A DNA stretch of 64,000 nucleotides. Source: Colocasia esculenta (Eukaryota > Streptophyta > Magnoliopsida > Alismatales > Araceae). Each line of letters begins with the position of its first letter. Positions within the stretch are counted from its first letter, which is position 1. Below the pieces are notes generated by a model. That model was not told the DNA's origin and made no database searches. It saw only the letters and a program-made list of their open reading frames with translations. Shown here one piece after another: positions 35,501 to 47,500 of this stretch. The position numbers and the translations under genes are program-made. The DNA lies in assembly GCA_014218235.1 (NCBI GenBank), contig CM024766.1, positions 18,945,346 through 19,009,345 on the forward strand. Direction: 5' to 3'.

Positions 35501-38500
35501 CTGGGACCCCCAGCCCCGCGCGTCTGTCAGAGGGAGTTTTCCGGGCGGCGGGCGTGCTCAAGTCACAGACTTGGAGCAGAAGGGGAAAACGGTGGGGATA
35601 GCGGCGTAGAGTCGTTTGTAGAGCTCTCTTAACTAGGTCTGGGTCGCCGAGGTGGTTGAGGCGCTCTTCCGGTGCGGACCAGCTAGTCCTTCTCACTGTC
35701 TCGCTCTGCGTTGGTTCCGGAGCCACGTAGGGAAGTCAAGCGTGGGGCCGCAGCTCGGTCGGGCTGCGGTGGTTTGTGGTTGTGTTCTTTGTTGTGACTC
35801 GCTAGCCTCACTCTACCTAGGAAGGTTGTAGGCAGGAGTCAGCGGCTGGCGAGCGAGAGGGGTGGACTATGTGTCCCTCTCTTAGCTGCATGTGGCGGTG
35901 GCTTGGTTGTTCTTGTTGTGACGGCGGTTCACGTTGTTTCCAAGTGAGTCTGGTTGCCCTAGCCTGCACGGTGGTTGTAGCCTAGCCGTGTCTAGTTTCT
36001 GTGGGCTTGGTTGGTTTGGCCTTGTGGGCCGTGCTTAGTGGTTTCCGCTCTGCGGGTTCTCTCGGGGTGTCGAGTGCTGACACCCGACTGTTGTTTCTGT
36101 AACCCATTCCTTGGTGTCGTCCGTGGTGGCACCGGAGTGTGTGGTTCCCTGACCTCTTGGCGTGTCCGAGGTGCAGGGTGGTTCTGCTTGTGGGCCCTCG
36201 ACCTTGTGGAGGTCTGAGGTGGCCGTGCCTGCGGTGAGACGGTGCTTCTCACGTGGTTGCTCGGTGTCTCTTGTGGTGACACCTGGTTGTTCCTTCCCGA
36301 CCTCGTGGAGGTCCGGGATGTTGGTGTTTGTGTCGTGAGACTCTGGTCTGACGTGGTTGCTCCGGTGTTCCGTGAGCTTCTTTGTCTCGGCAGGTGTGTG
36401 CCGAGGTGTTGCTTCCGCTTTGTGTTGACTCCGCTGGTTCTGCGGGAGTCGTGTTTGGCCCGACCCTGGTTGTGGGTCGTGGTGTTTACTCTGTTCCGCT
36501 GCTTTGTAGTACTCTGTGGTAGGCGTTTCCCGCTTTACTGCTTTGTAGAGTAGTTTTGCTTCCGCTTTGTTGGAGTTCCTGCTGCTCTAGCTGGTAAGGG
36601 ACTGGTTATCCCTACTGAGCCTTGTTCGCGAGGCTCACCCCCCTACTCTTTTCAGGTAGGGACTCGCTGTCGCAGGAGTTCGTTGTCGGACGGTTGTGGT
36701 GCCAGTTTGTACGCCGTGCGTTGCCAGCAGTGTGAGTTGTGAGCGTGAGCGCTTGTACAGGAGTGAGTCGAGAGTTGCCTTTTTGCACGTCCTCAGGGTA
36801 TGCCCCTTAAGGACTGCACCTTTCTTTCTGTACCTGTACTTTTTATTTGGGACATGTTGTACATAATTTCCTTATTAATGTACGAACTTTCGTGTTATAG
36901 TTATTTGAATTCATTGCTTATCTCACTGGACTAAATTCTAACCCTTCCGGGTCTTCGGATCCGTTGGTGGCAGCACGACCTTCGGGGGTCCATGGCGGGG
37001 GTCCGAAAGGTCGGGTCGTTACAGTGGTATCAGAGCTCAGGGGTCCAACGAGATTTGTAATGGGTTAATAACTATGGTTGTCCCAAAGAAAGGTACTAGT
37101 ACACTGCTGACCCGTCCGTGTAGAGTGCTGTTAGGTGAGTATTTGGTTCTTTGTTGCAGGTGGCTAGCTCTCCAGCAAGGTCGAGTGTGAGCTGCAGGAG
37201 AGTGTTACTGCTGTTGCTGGGTGCGCGTGCCACAAGCGTGGTTGCTGGTTCGCTCGTGCTGCGGTCAAGTTCTTCGTCGGCCTGCGTGTCCGTGTGGGTG
37301 TGTCGCGAAGGCTGAGAGAGCCTGCGTGTGGTGTGGCCTTCACCGGTGCAAGGTTGTTGCCTGTGGATCCGGTAGAAGGTAGTTGCCTTGTTGGATGTCC
37401 CCTTGTTGTTGGGGTGTGTCCTTATTTGATGTCCCCCTTGTTGTTGGGGTATGTGTTGTGTTGGCTGTGTTATGTTTGGCCTTGTGTGCCTGTGCGCCGT
37501 TGGGCGCTGTGCTCTGCTCAGTCAGCGTCTTTGCTCGAACTAAGCAGATGTTTTGTGTGCCGTGTTGCACCGCTGGTTGAGCGATGCGACACCTGTCTGT
37601 GGTTGTTGCCGACTTTGTGCTGGCTAGTTGTGAACTCTGGTGAGGTGCTCCCGAAGTTCTTCTCTGTTGGTTCTGGTGGAGGTGAGGTTCTCCCCAGAAC
37701 TGTGTTGTTCTCATTTTTTGTTGTTGCGGCGTTACCCTCTGGGTTGAGGTGCATCGCTTGGCTGCTGTGTTCTGGTGGTGTTTCTCAGAACTGTTTGTTG
37801 TTGTCCTAGTTAGGGTTCCTCTCCCTCTGGGACTGCTTCGTTAAAGTCTTCCGCTCTGTTACCTCCTTGGTTTGAGGTCTCTATTGTCTGGTTGGTTGTC
37901 GTTGCGTTGCCCTCGAGGTTGAGGTGCATCGCTTGGTTGCCCTGTGTTCTAGTGCGGTTTCCCAGAACTGTTGGTTATTGTCCTGGTAAGGTTCGCTCTC
38001 AAGACTGTTCCGGGCTTGTTTCGGCCGGTTGTTGTGCTACCTCAGGGTTGAGGTATACTGCTGTTGTGTTGGCCGTTGCGTTCTGGTGGGTTTTTCCAGA
38101 ACGGCGCCTTAGTGGTTCTGGTGGAGGTTCTCCCAGAACCAGTTTGTGTTGCTTCCGCTGTCTGCTGTGTTCTCTTTGTTGGCCGTGTGTTTGGCTGTTT
38201 GTTTGGGCTGCGTTCTGGTAATGTTTTCCCAAAACAGCTCTTGGCGCCTTGGGTAGAGGTCCTCCCCAAGCTGCCTTGTGTTGGTTTTGTTTGTCGCTGC
38301 TCTCTCTCTGTAGAGATGAGCTGTCGCTGTTGCCGGATGGACTGTCCGTGTTACAGTCTGCCTGGGTGTTGTCGGTCAAAGTGTGGTGCCTTTCACCGTG
38401 TGTCTGGCCATGGTGCTGGCCAGGTTGTCTTCTTGATCGTTTTTCGGGTTTCCTCGGCTGCGCTGGTGGGACTTCGTGTGTTCCCCTGGTCGAGAGGTTT

Positions 38501-41500
38501 GCTTCGTTTCTCGCGCCCTGTGTGCTCTGCCAGATAGTAATCTGGTGAGTGCCATGGGTGTCTGGCTGGTTGTGCTTCTGTGGAAGTACCAGTCTCGTTT
38601 AGTGGTTTCCCCTTGCGTGTGGAAGAGACTCATTGTGAGAGTTCTCCTCCCTTGTTTTCCGTTGGTTGCCAGGGGTGATGATGCTCCACTGTGGTGTTGT
38701 GTCGCCAAGGTGCGCATTGTTGCGACCTTCTGGTAGAGTCATCTTCCCATGGGTTGGAATGTTGCGTGCAGTCTGCTCGTCTGCTTTTGGTCAAGGTGGT
38801 GGACCTTGACCCTGTGTTTGGCTAGTTCGTCGTGGTTGTTCGGCTGGTTGTGCCTCCTATGGGAGTACTAGCCTTGCGTTGTTGTTTCCTCTTTCATGTG
38901 AGGAGGAGGCCTATTGTGTGCCTTCTTCCTCTGCTTTCCGTGGGTTGCTTGAGGTGGTGGTGCTTTCACATGGCATTTGGTGCCATGTCGCGCACCGTGG
39001 CGACCTTTGTGGCGAAGGTCCCTCCCCTTGTGCTGTCTTGAGGTTGAGCTGGTTGCTCCCCTCGTGCGCGTGGTTTCCTTGTGGTGCGATAGGTTGTGGT
39101 GACCTATTGTCCCATCTCTTGCTATGCTGGTTTCTTGTCGCCTGACTGGACGATGTAGGGCAGTATGCCCTGTGTTCAGTGTGAGGAGGCACCGGGTGTT
39201 CTTCTGTTTGGCTTGCTTGTGCAGGCATCGTTCCGGTGCGTGTTTCTCTTGTGCCTCAGTTGTGCTTTGGAGGCACTTGTCGCCGTTGGGCGTGTGGCCC
39301 TCCCCACCTGTGGTGGTAGGAGTGGTGCCCTGTGTTTGCGCACTTCTAAGAGCCAATATAGTTGTTGCGCTCTTGCAGCTGTTAGTTTTTCACGCGTTTC
39401 TCTTGTGGGTCTCTAGTGGAGAGTCCCTTTCTGTTGGCCTTGAGTCGTTTCAGGCCGTTGGTGCGGTTGTGTACTGCACCTTGAGCGTGTTTCTTTTTCG
39501 ATATTTTGTGTCCTTGTGCCTTGAGGGTTCACGGCCAGCGTGGCCTGTCGTGCCCTTCTTAGGCTTGCGGTTTCTTGTGTGTGGCTTTTGGCAGGTCTCT
39601 TGTGGAGAGTCCTTCCTTTTAGCCATGTTGTTTTGGCCTCGAGTGCAACTGTGTTGCATCTTGCTGGTTTTGGTGCTTGTGGTGGCACCATGTGCTCGTG
39701 CTCGAGCGGTTTGTTTTCGTGCCGTCTGGAGCCCTGGTGCATTGTGTTGCACTTTGGGTGGCTCCTGGTGCTTGTGTGAGCACCGTGTGTTGTGTTGTAT
39801 TTCCTGATCGTGAGCTCCGTGCGTTGTTTCACGAGTTTGCTCGGTGTTGGAGGCGTTGAGCTTTCCGCCTCTGGAACACCTTGTGCTGGCCGATGCCTTG
39901 TGGCTGTACCGTTACCGCTGTGGAGTGGCTGCTTTGCCCTGTCTAGGTAGCCCTATCGGTGGTACGTCAAGCTTTGGTCGTGGCCTGTGTCCGAGTTTTT
40001 CTCCCTCGCTTGGGAGCGAGTGTGTACTGTTGCGGTACCCTGCTTCGGTTTGGGTCCCTTTGAGGTCGACGTGTTGTTCTCGACCTCTGCGATTGTTTCG
40101 TTTCTCGTGCGGTTTGCCGACGTCTTGAGTTGCTTGGCTTTGCCAACCTCAGACGTCTTCTTTGGTTTTCCTTTGTGCCTGTGCCTGTGGAGCGGGTGTT
40201 TTAGCTTTCTGTGGCTCCACAGTCGTTGTGTGTCCTGGTCGGACCACGAGGATGATCTGGGTGAGATCTAGTGGTGTCGGCGAACACTGTCCTGCGTGCC
40301 GTGGTGTTCTCCACGTGCATGCTATCGATTGGTTTTGGGTCACCATTAAGAAGCTCTCGTTTGGCCTTGCCGTAGATGCTAGCTGTTGCTAAGTTGTGTG
40401 GAGCCATTCAACGGAGTCTTATGGATGACCTCTTGGCGTTTCCTCGGTTGCCGTCAGTAGTTGGGACCTCTGTCTAGTCGTTGGTGACAGAGTGAGTTAC
40501 TGACCGGTTGGTCTCAACAGTGTGGCCTGTTGAGGGCTCAGTCGTGTGGTTTCCGACTGGCGGTTTCAGTGTTTCTGGTCGGTTTGGTGCGCACCGCACC
40601 TGTGGAGTTGTCGACATCCGATTGTGTGCTCCGCGCGGTTGGTGGGCGCTCTGTGAGCTATCAGATGTCCGGTTAGGCACTCCCTTTGTGGCAGGGTCAT
40701 GGTGGCGACCACCGGGAAGTCGCGGTGCGACTTAGTGGTCCCTTTGCACCTGTTGTTTCCTCCGACCGGGTTTCGCCCTTAATTTCGAGAACAAAATTAT
40801 TTTTTTGTTGGATGTATTGTAACATCTCGGGCTTTCCGGTTCTTCCGATGCATGTTGGATGACTGGCCACAAACGCGTCCGGCCTAGGCGACGCATTAGT
40901 GTCGCGACGGAGGTGCCCGTCGCGACAGTCATCTCTGTTGCGACCGTTTTCTGCGTCGCGTTCTTGTCGCGCCCGGTCAACGGGTCGCGACTGCTTTCTG
41001 CTTTTTGGTCGTCTGACGCCTGTCAGTGTGGCAGGCGTGGCAGACTGACCTGTCAGGTTGTCGCGGCGTCCCTTGGGGGCGCGTTCTGGTCACAGTGTGG
41101 GCGGCCGTCGCGTTAAGGGTTGGTAACGCGACGCCCCGCCCCGTCGCGTTCTGGGGGCCAGAGGCTAAAAGCCTTGGCCGGTTTCCCCCTTTTCCTTTTT
41201 CTCTCCTTTCTCCCTTTCCTCCCTTCTCCGAGGTGGAGAGGTCTCCCTCTCGTCCTTCTCCGGCGTTCGGGCTTGGTGGTGGCACCGGCGGTTCGTGGTG
41301 GAGCGGCAAGGAGCGAGGAGGAGGCGGTCGTGGCTTCGAGAAGGCCCATTCGTGGGTTCGTTCTTCATAAAATCTGTAGGGATCTCTTGTGCCCATACTT
41401 GTTGGTGTGGTTTGGGAGTCCTTTTGGGTTAATGCATGCTTTAAAGGCTTTCCCCATGCTCCCCTCCCCGTGGTTGTGCTAGTTGTAGTGTTGTGGCGAC

Positions 41501-44500
41501 CCCGGGATGTAGCATCCGGCGGTCGGCCTTCCAGTTGATGTCGCGACTCGCCGGCGTCGCCCCGGTCGAACGCGACCTTATCGCGACGCGGTTGGCCGTC
41601 GCGATAAGGGTCAGGTCGCGACCAGGTTTCCCGTAGCGACAAGGTTGTTGTCGCGACGCTCCTCCCCGTCGCGACTCGGTTGTTGTCGCGGTTGCCCTAT
41701 CCGTCGCGATGGTATAGCGACGGTTTAGGAGGGCGCGACAAGACCTGTGTGCCTCGGGTGTTTCCGTGGCCGCGGTTGGCGTGTCGGCGTGTGCCCCACG
41801 GCAGGGTTGCCCTTAGGACCTTCTGGTGGGAACGCGGCAGGTTGCCTCCCTGCGTTCAGTGACCGAAGGTGACACCTTCGTGGTCGTGTCCTAGCGGCGG
41901 TGCTAGGAGGCTCGTGTCTGTCTAATAATCGATTGTCTGACTATCAATCGATTATTAGAAGAGCGATGGTTTCTATTCTGTCGAGTGGTGTTCCGGTTTC
42001 TCGGGCCGTGCCGTGTGTGCCGGCGTTGGCCGACGGCCCTTCTGGGGGTTTCCGGAAGGGGTGCCGTCCGTGCCTGTGCCTGCTAGACTTGTCTTGGTTA
42101 CAAGCCAGCTGTGCCGTTTCTGTGGTGGTTGCCCCGCCAGTTCTCTGTTCGCCGGTGCTAGGCACTTGAGGGCTTGTCCGCGAGACAGGTTGTTACCGTT
42201 ACTGGGACCCCAGCTCCGCGCGTCTGTTAGAGGGAGTTCTCGGGCGGCGAGCGGTGCCAAGTCACGGACTTGGGAGCAGAAGAAAAAAAACGGTGGGGGA
42301 CAGCGACATAGAGTCGTTTGTAGAGCTCTCTTAGCTGGGTCTGGGTCGCCAGGTGTTGAGGCGCTCTTCCGGTGCGGACCAGCTAGTCCTCTCACTGCCT
42401 CGCTCTACCTTGGTTCCGGAGCCACGTAGGGAGATCAGGCATGAGGCCGCAGCTAGCGCCGGTGCGGTGGTTTGTGGTTGTGTCTTTGTTGTGACTCGCT
42501 AGCCTCACTCTACCTAGGAAGGTTGTAGGCAGGAGTCAGCGGTGGCGAGCGAGGAGGGGTGGACTGGGTGTCCCTCTCTTAGCTGTATGTGGTGGTGGCT
42601 TGGTTGTTCTTGTTGTGACGGCGGTTCACGTTGTTTCCAGTAAGTCTATTTGCCTAGCCTGCACGGTGGTTGTAGCCTAGCCGTGTTAGTTTCTGTGGGC
42701 TTTGTTGGTTTGGCCTTGTGGGCCGGGCTTAGTGGTTTCCGCTCTGCGGGTTCCTCGGGGTGTCGAGTGCGAAACCCGACTGCTGTTTTCTGTACCCATT
42801 CCTTGGTGCAGTCTGTGGTGCACCGGAGTGTGTGGTTCCTGACCTCTTTGCGTGTCTGAGGTGCAGGGTGGTTTGCTTGTGGGCCTCGACCTTGTGGAGG
42901 CTGAGGTGGTCGTGCTGACTGCGGTGAGACGGTGCTTCTCACGTGGTTGCTCTGTGTCTCTGTGGTGAAACCTGGTGTTCCTTCCCGACCTCGTGGAGGT
43001 CCGGGATGTTGGTGCTTGTGTCGTGAGACTCTGGTCTCACGTGGTTGCTCCGATGTTCCGTGTGAGCTTCTTTGTCTCAGCAGGGTGTGTGTCGCGGTGC
43101 TGCTTTCGCTTTGTGTTGACTCCGTGGTTCTGCGGGAGTCGTGTTTGGCCCGACCTGGTTGTGGGTCGTGGTGTTTACTTTGTTCGCTGCTTTGTAGTAC
43201 TATGTGGTAGGCGTTTCCCACTTATGCTTTGTAGAGTAGTTTGCTTCCGCTTTGTTGGAGTTCTGCTGCTCTGCTAGTAAGGGATGGTTATCCCTACTGA
43301 GCCTTGTTCGCGAGGCTCACCCCCTACTCTTTTCAGGTGGGGACTCGCTGTCGCAGGAGTTCGTTGTCGGACGGTTGTGGTGCAGTTTGTACGTCGTGCG
43401 TTGCCGCAGTGTGGTTTGTGAGCGTAAGCGCTTGTACAGGAGTGAGTCGAGAGTTGCCTTTTTGCAAGTCCTCGGGGTATGCCCTTAAGGACTGCACCTT
43501 TCTTTCTATACCTGTATTTATTTGGGACATGTTTTACATAATTTCCTTATTAATGTACGAACTTTCGTGTTATAGTTATTTGAATCATTGCTTATCTCAC
43601 TGGACTAAATTCTAACCCTCCGGGTCTTCGGATCCGTGGGTGGCGGCGCGACTTCGGGGGGTCCCTGGCGGGGGTCGGAGTCGGGTCGTACAATCCTCAT
43701 TTGGAGGAGATTGATACAGTTTATCAGTCGCTCTCAGGTGAAGATCCTCATTGGAGGATACCTTCTTGCATTTAAATCTTTGAAAGCATCTTATACATTT
43801 TTCAGAGGTATCATGACGATTTGTTGCCTTTATCGAGGGAAAGAGACCCTAGGCTGTTTGATTATTGAGTGTTGTTTCACAGAAGGTTGGCAGAAGGGTC
43901 ATTTTGCACATCAGCTCTCAAAAGAATGAACATAAAATGGACCCAGAAATGGGATCTTAAAGGTGGTTGAATCTACTGGTTATTTATGCTATGGGATCTT
44001 CAGAGCAGGAGGAATAGAAGAATTTCAAGATGGAGATCAAGATTCTAAGGGAAGTTCAGCTTATCTGTGCACATGTTTTGAGTGGCAAAGTATCTCCTTA
44101 ATGTGGATAAGCCTAACTTGTCTAGTTTTGTCTTTTTGTGGCTTAGAGCTAGATAAGTCACCTTGGCATCAATCTTCCAATTTCTGTAGAGGGATATTTT
44201 ATGACATGATGTTTCTCTAATTGTAAATTCCCTCCTTTTAGTAAAGCAGTAGTTACATCAAGTATAAGAAAAGGGATAAACTCCTTAGGGAGTGAAAGTG
44301 CAACATTTAATATCGAGGAAGAGGGCAAAGGAAACTGGGAAGGGGAAGCAAGCCAAAAGGGAATGTCGCCATTACCCAAGAGTCTAATAACTTGGAATCT
44401 ACTTCTTCTAAGGGAGCTCCTTCAATCTTAGCTAAGATAGAAGATGTGAAGTTTTCATTCTTTAACACAGCACACTTGCAAATGATCCTGTCACAGTTGT

Positions 44501-47500
44501 ACACTTCTACCAACATTCTACCATCTCCATCTCCCGGGTCTGGTATATTAGGAGTGGCACCAGGTGCTACTTCTCATCCCACTGGTGTCACATGGGTCAT
44601 CTACTCATCTATGAGGACATAGACCTTAGGAGTGCTTTCAATCTTTTGATAGAAAAAATATTTTTTTATGACTTTTTTCTTGATAATGTTCTGAAGGATC
44701 TTAGGTCAAGGACAACAACTGGGAGTTGTCGCCTGCCATTTTGAGACAAGAGAAAGAGTAGTTTTCTGGCCTTGCACTAGTAGTTGAGGAAACCAACCAA
44801 GCAAGGAGATTCAGTTATAGAAAATGACAGCTAGGGTACCTACTTTTCCATCCATTTAGGTCTAGGTGTCATCTCTACTCCATCTACTTCAGTTGGGAGT
44901 AACATTAGTCTTACTCTGCTATTTAGCAAAATAATATTTATATAATTCGATTTCCAGATTCCATGAATAAGTTCCTATTCCTTTTAAAGTCTTCACCCTG
45001 GCATGTAGCGCCAGCGTCCTGTTTCCTCTATGGATGGTTATAAATAATTCACAAGCTTCATTGATAACCAAGATTTACCTCAAGAACTCCTGCGGGGAAA
45101 GTCCGAAGATTACGGGTCTTCAGCAGGATGATACAGAACAGTTTGGGAAACAGTTAACAATTTTCAGCACTTTAGCTTTGATAATGCACATTTTCATGGA
45201 GGAAGAACAATCCTCCTACATGACATGGATTGCAGCACAGTCAAATGCCAAACCACTTCGGCCAATTTAGATAGAGATGACTGAATCAATCAGTCATCAA
45301 CTCATCACGCAGCAGCTTGACCACTATGATGGATTTGGCACAAGTCTCATTCTCCTGCACCAAAAGTGAAGACCACATCTAGCAAAATGGATATGATGTC
45401 ATTATACTTCAAATGGGGGGAAGCAGCAAGAAAATTCAAAGAGGCAGGGGTCTGCTAGTTGGTTGCGCACTTGGCAGTCTCCAGTTGTGAGTTGGTGCAG
45501 CTGTGAGCTGGCTGACAGTGAAGAACATCAGGCATTTGTGCCCCCGATATCTATGGGAATCTATTCCAGCAGAACCACCTGAAGGAGTATGACAGAGCCA
45601 ACAGGAGGTTATATTCCACCCCTTCCTAATGCTCTTCGTATGAACTGTTAAACAAATGAAGCCCACCACCATAATGCATATTTAGCCAACAAGAAATTGC
45701 ACCCCTCGGACACAATTTATTGCTCACATTTCTTGCAGTCATGCAAGCATTGATTAACTTTGAGATGAAATTAACCTACGAATGGAGATCGGTTGACAAG
45801 TCTTTCATAAAGGCTTATGCTGTTGAAATAGGTTTGCCATATCGGATCTCGGCTTCATTTCGGGAGGGTCAAAGAGAAGAGATCTCAAAGAGATCTCGGA
45901 GAGATCTCGGTAAGATCTCGGGAGATCAGGATAACATAAAAGTGTGGATCACATAGGTTCACATAGATAATTCTTTAAGGAACATAGGTAATTGCATACG
46001 TTCCCAAGTCTCAACTATGGATGACATAGGTTCACATCATGGTTTGCTGGAGCAGCGATTCGGACCAAATCGGGTTCGCCTTGATTCAATCCGATTCGTA
46101 TGGAATCGGTATCGGTCCGATTCGCATGGGATTATTATATATATATTTAATATAACACAGGTAAATAAATAAAGAAACTAGAAAGTGAATTCTCATAAGC
46201 TTGGGTGATGATAATTTAGGTTTGACCAAATCTTGAGAGGTCTCAAGCAGACTAAGTGTTGTCAGTAGGAGAGTGGCTCCCTTGGAAAAGTCACAAGCAC
46301 GTTTGACTTTTTTTACCGAACTTTAGATTTTTAGTGTTCCATGTAATTTATTTGAATTATCAAATTTTTAGATAGGCTAAATTATAAGAGATTAGAAAGT
46401 TAACATTTCGCTAAAATCATTAAAATCACGATTTTCTTCTTCGATAGGAGAGTTGACTTTTTATTGGTAAGAGATATGATTTTTTTGATATTTTATTGGA
46501 TTCAAATGGGGGGTATTTCCTTATTTACATGTAATATCTTAAGTAAATGAAAATATTTACTTAAATGATATTCAGGTAAATAAGGGATCTGACAACCTGC
46601 CTGAAGAGATCCTGACAGCCCTACTGATCATCTCAGCCTTCTCGTTTCGGAAGGGGTCGAGACTGATATTCTCGCGAGATCTCGCGAGAATGCTTACCAT
46701 GTGTTCAATGACATGAAAGTAGATGGATTTGCTGCTCTCCATAACAGAAAACGGAAGAGCCAAGGCAATAGGACAGTTTAACAGAAGAAGAGGGATAGTG
46801 GTGCGGGCACCCGTGCACACGTTTGGTTTGACCCGACACACGTTTACCGATGTCATCAAGCCTTGGAGTCGATGTCAGAATGTCAGTTTGGTTGGGTGAC
46901 ACTCTATAGGACTTCTGAGGCACCGGTACATTTTTTGGAGGGTCGGGATTTTTTTTGTACAGCCCATTTAGGGCCCATGTAGTGTTTTCCTATTTTCCTT
47001 TATTTTATGGAGATATTTTGTGCATATTATAGGAAAGAACATTTTGGTAATATTGTACGATCTTTTCCTATTTATATGGCCTCGTACCTCCGTAAGGAAG
47101 AGATGATGAAATTTTTTTGAAAGGAAATGATTCTGCGTCCCAAGTTTCTCTCTCTCCTCCCTCCTCCCTCATTCCCGAAACCCTCTTCCCCTCCCCTCCC
47201 TACGTACGACTTCTTCACATCCCTTTCTCTTCTTCCTTCCCCTTCTCTTCCTCTCTGTCCCACATCAGATAGGGGGTTGCACAATCTTGGGGGGTCATAG
47301 AGTAGTTGTTCATGTGCTCAACCCCCTTGGTGGACAGAAAACTTTGCACCTTCTAAGAACTCAATCCTTCTCTTGAAATCACCCTCATGTAATCCCTTGC
47401 TCTCTGTCCACCCAATGATGTTTTTAAAAGGCCTAGGAAGAGCGAGTTGGTTGAACCCCTTACCATCTAGGCAGACTGCCTAGGTAGTGAGGGGGGTCAC

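Larger units (their letters stand above)
34129..43692 (+). mobile_element. Complete LTR retrotransposon without visible gag-pol (LARD-like), 9.56 kb
   Basis: Two long LTRs (34129-37023 and 40818-43692) start TGTAACATCTCGG and end with GTCGTTACA or GTCGTACA. ATCCT flanks the whole (34124-34128, 43693-43697), a 5-bp target duplication. The primer site TGGTATCAGAGC (initiator-Met tRNA) follows the 5' LTR. The last internal stretch, AATTTCGAGAACAAAATT, resembles the end of Del/Tekay chromovirus elements (TTTCGAGGACGAAAT). The 3.8-kb internal region has no reverse transcriptase, integrase, protease or gag motif. It fits a large non-autonomous derivative that uses proteins of a Tekay-like partner. 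It lies inside transporter intron 5, opposite to the gene. Confidence 0.92.

Noticed and set aside
34129..43277. Many long open frames in the GC-rich LTRs and interior, rich in Cys, Val and Leu or Arg, Thr and Gln
   Set aside because: They occur on both strands and in overlapping frames, have no motif, are broken differently in the two LTRs, and follow from GC content and G/T skew.
43698..44640. Possible pararetrovirus-derived or copia gag sequence
   Set aside because: No capsid, zinc-knuckle, protease or reverse transcriptase motif could be seen; left unassigned.
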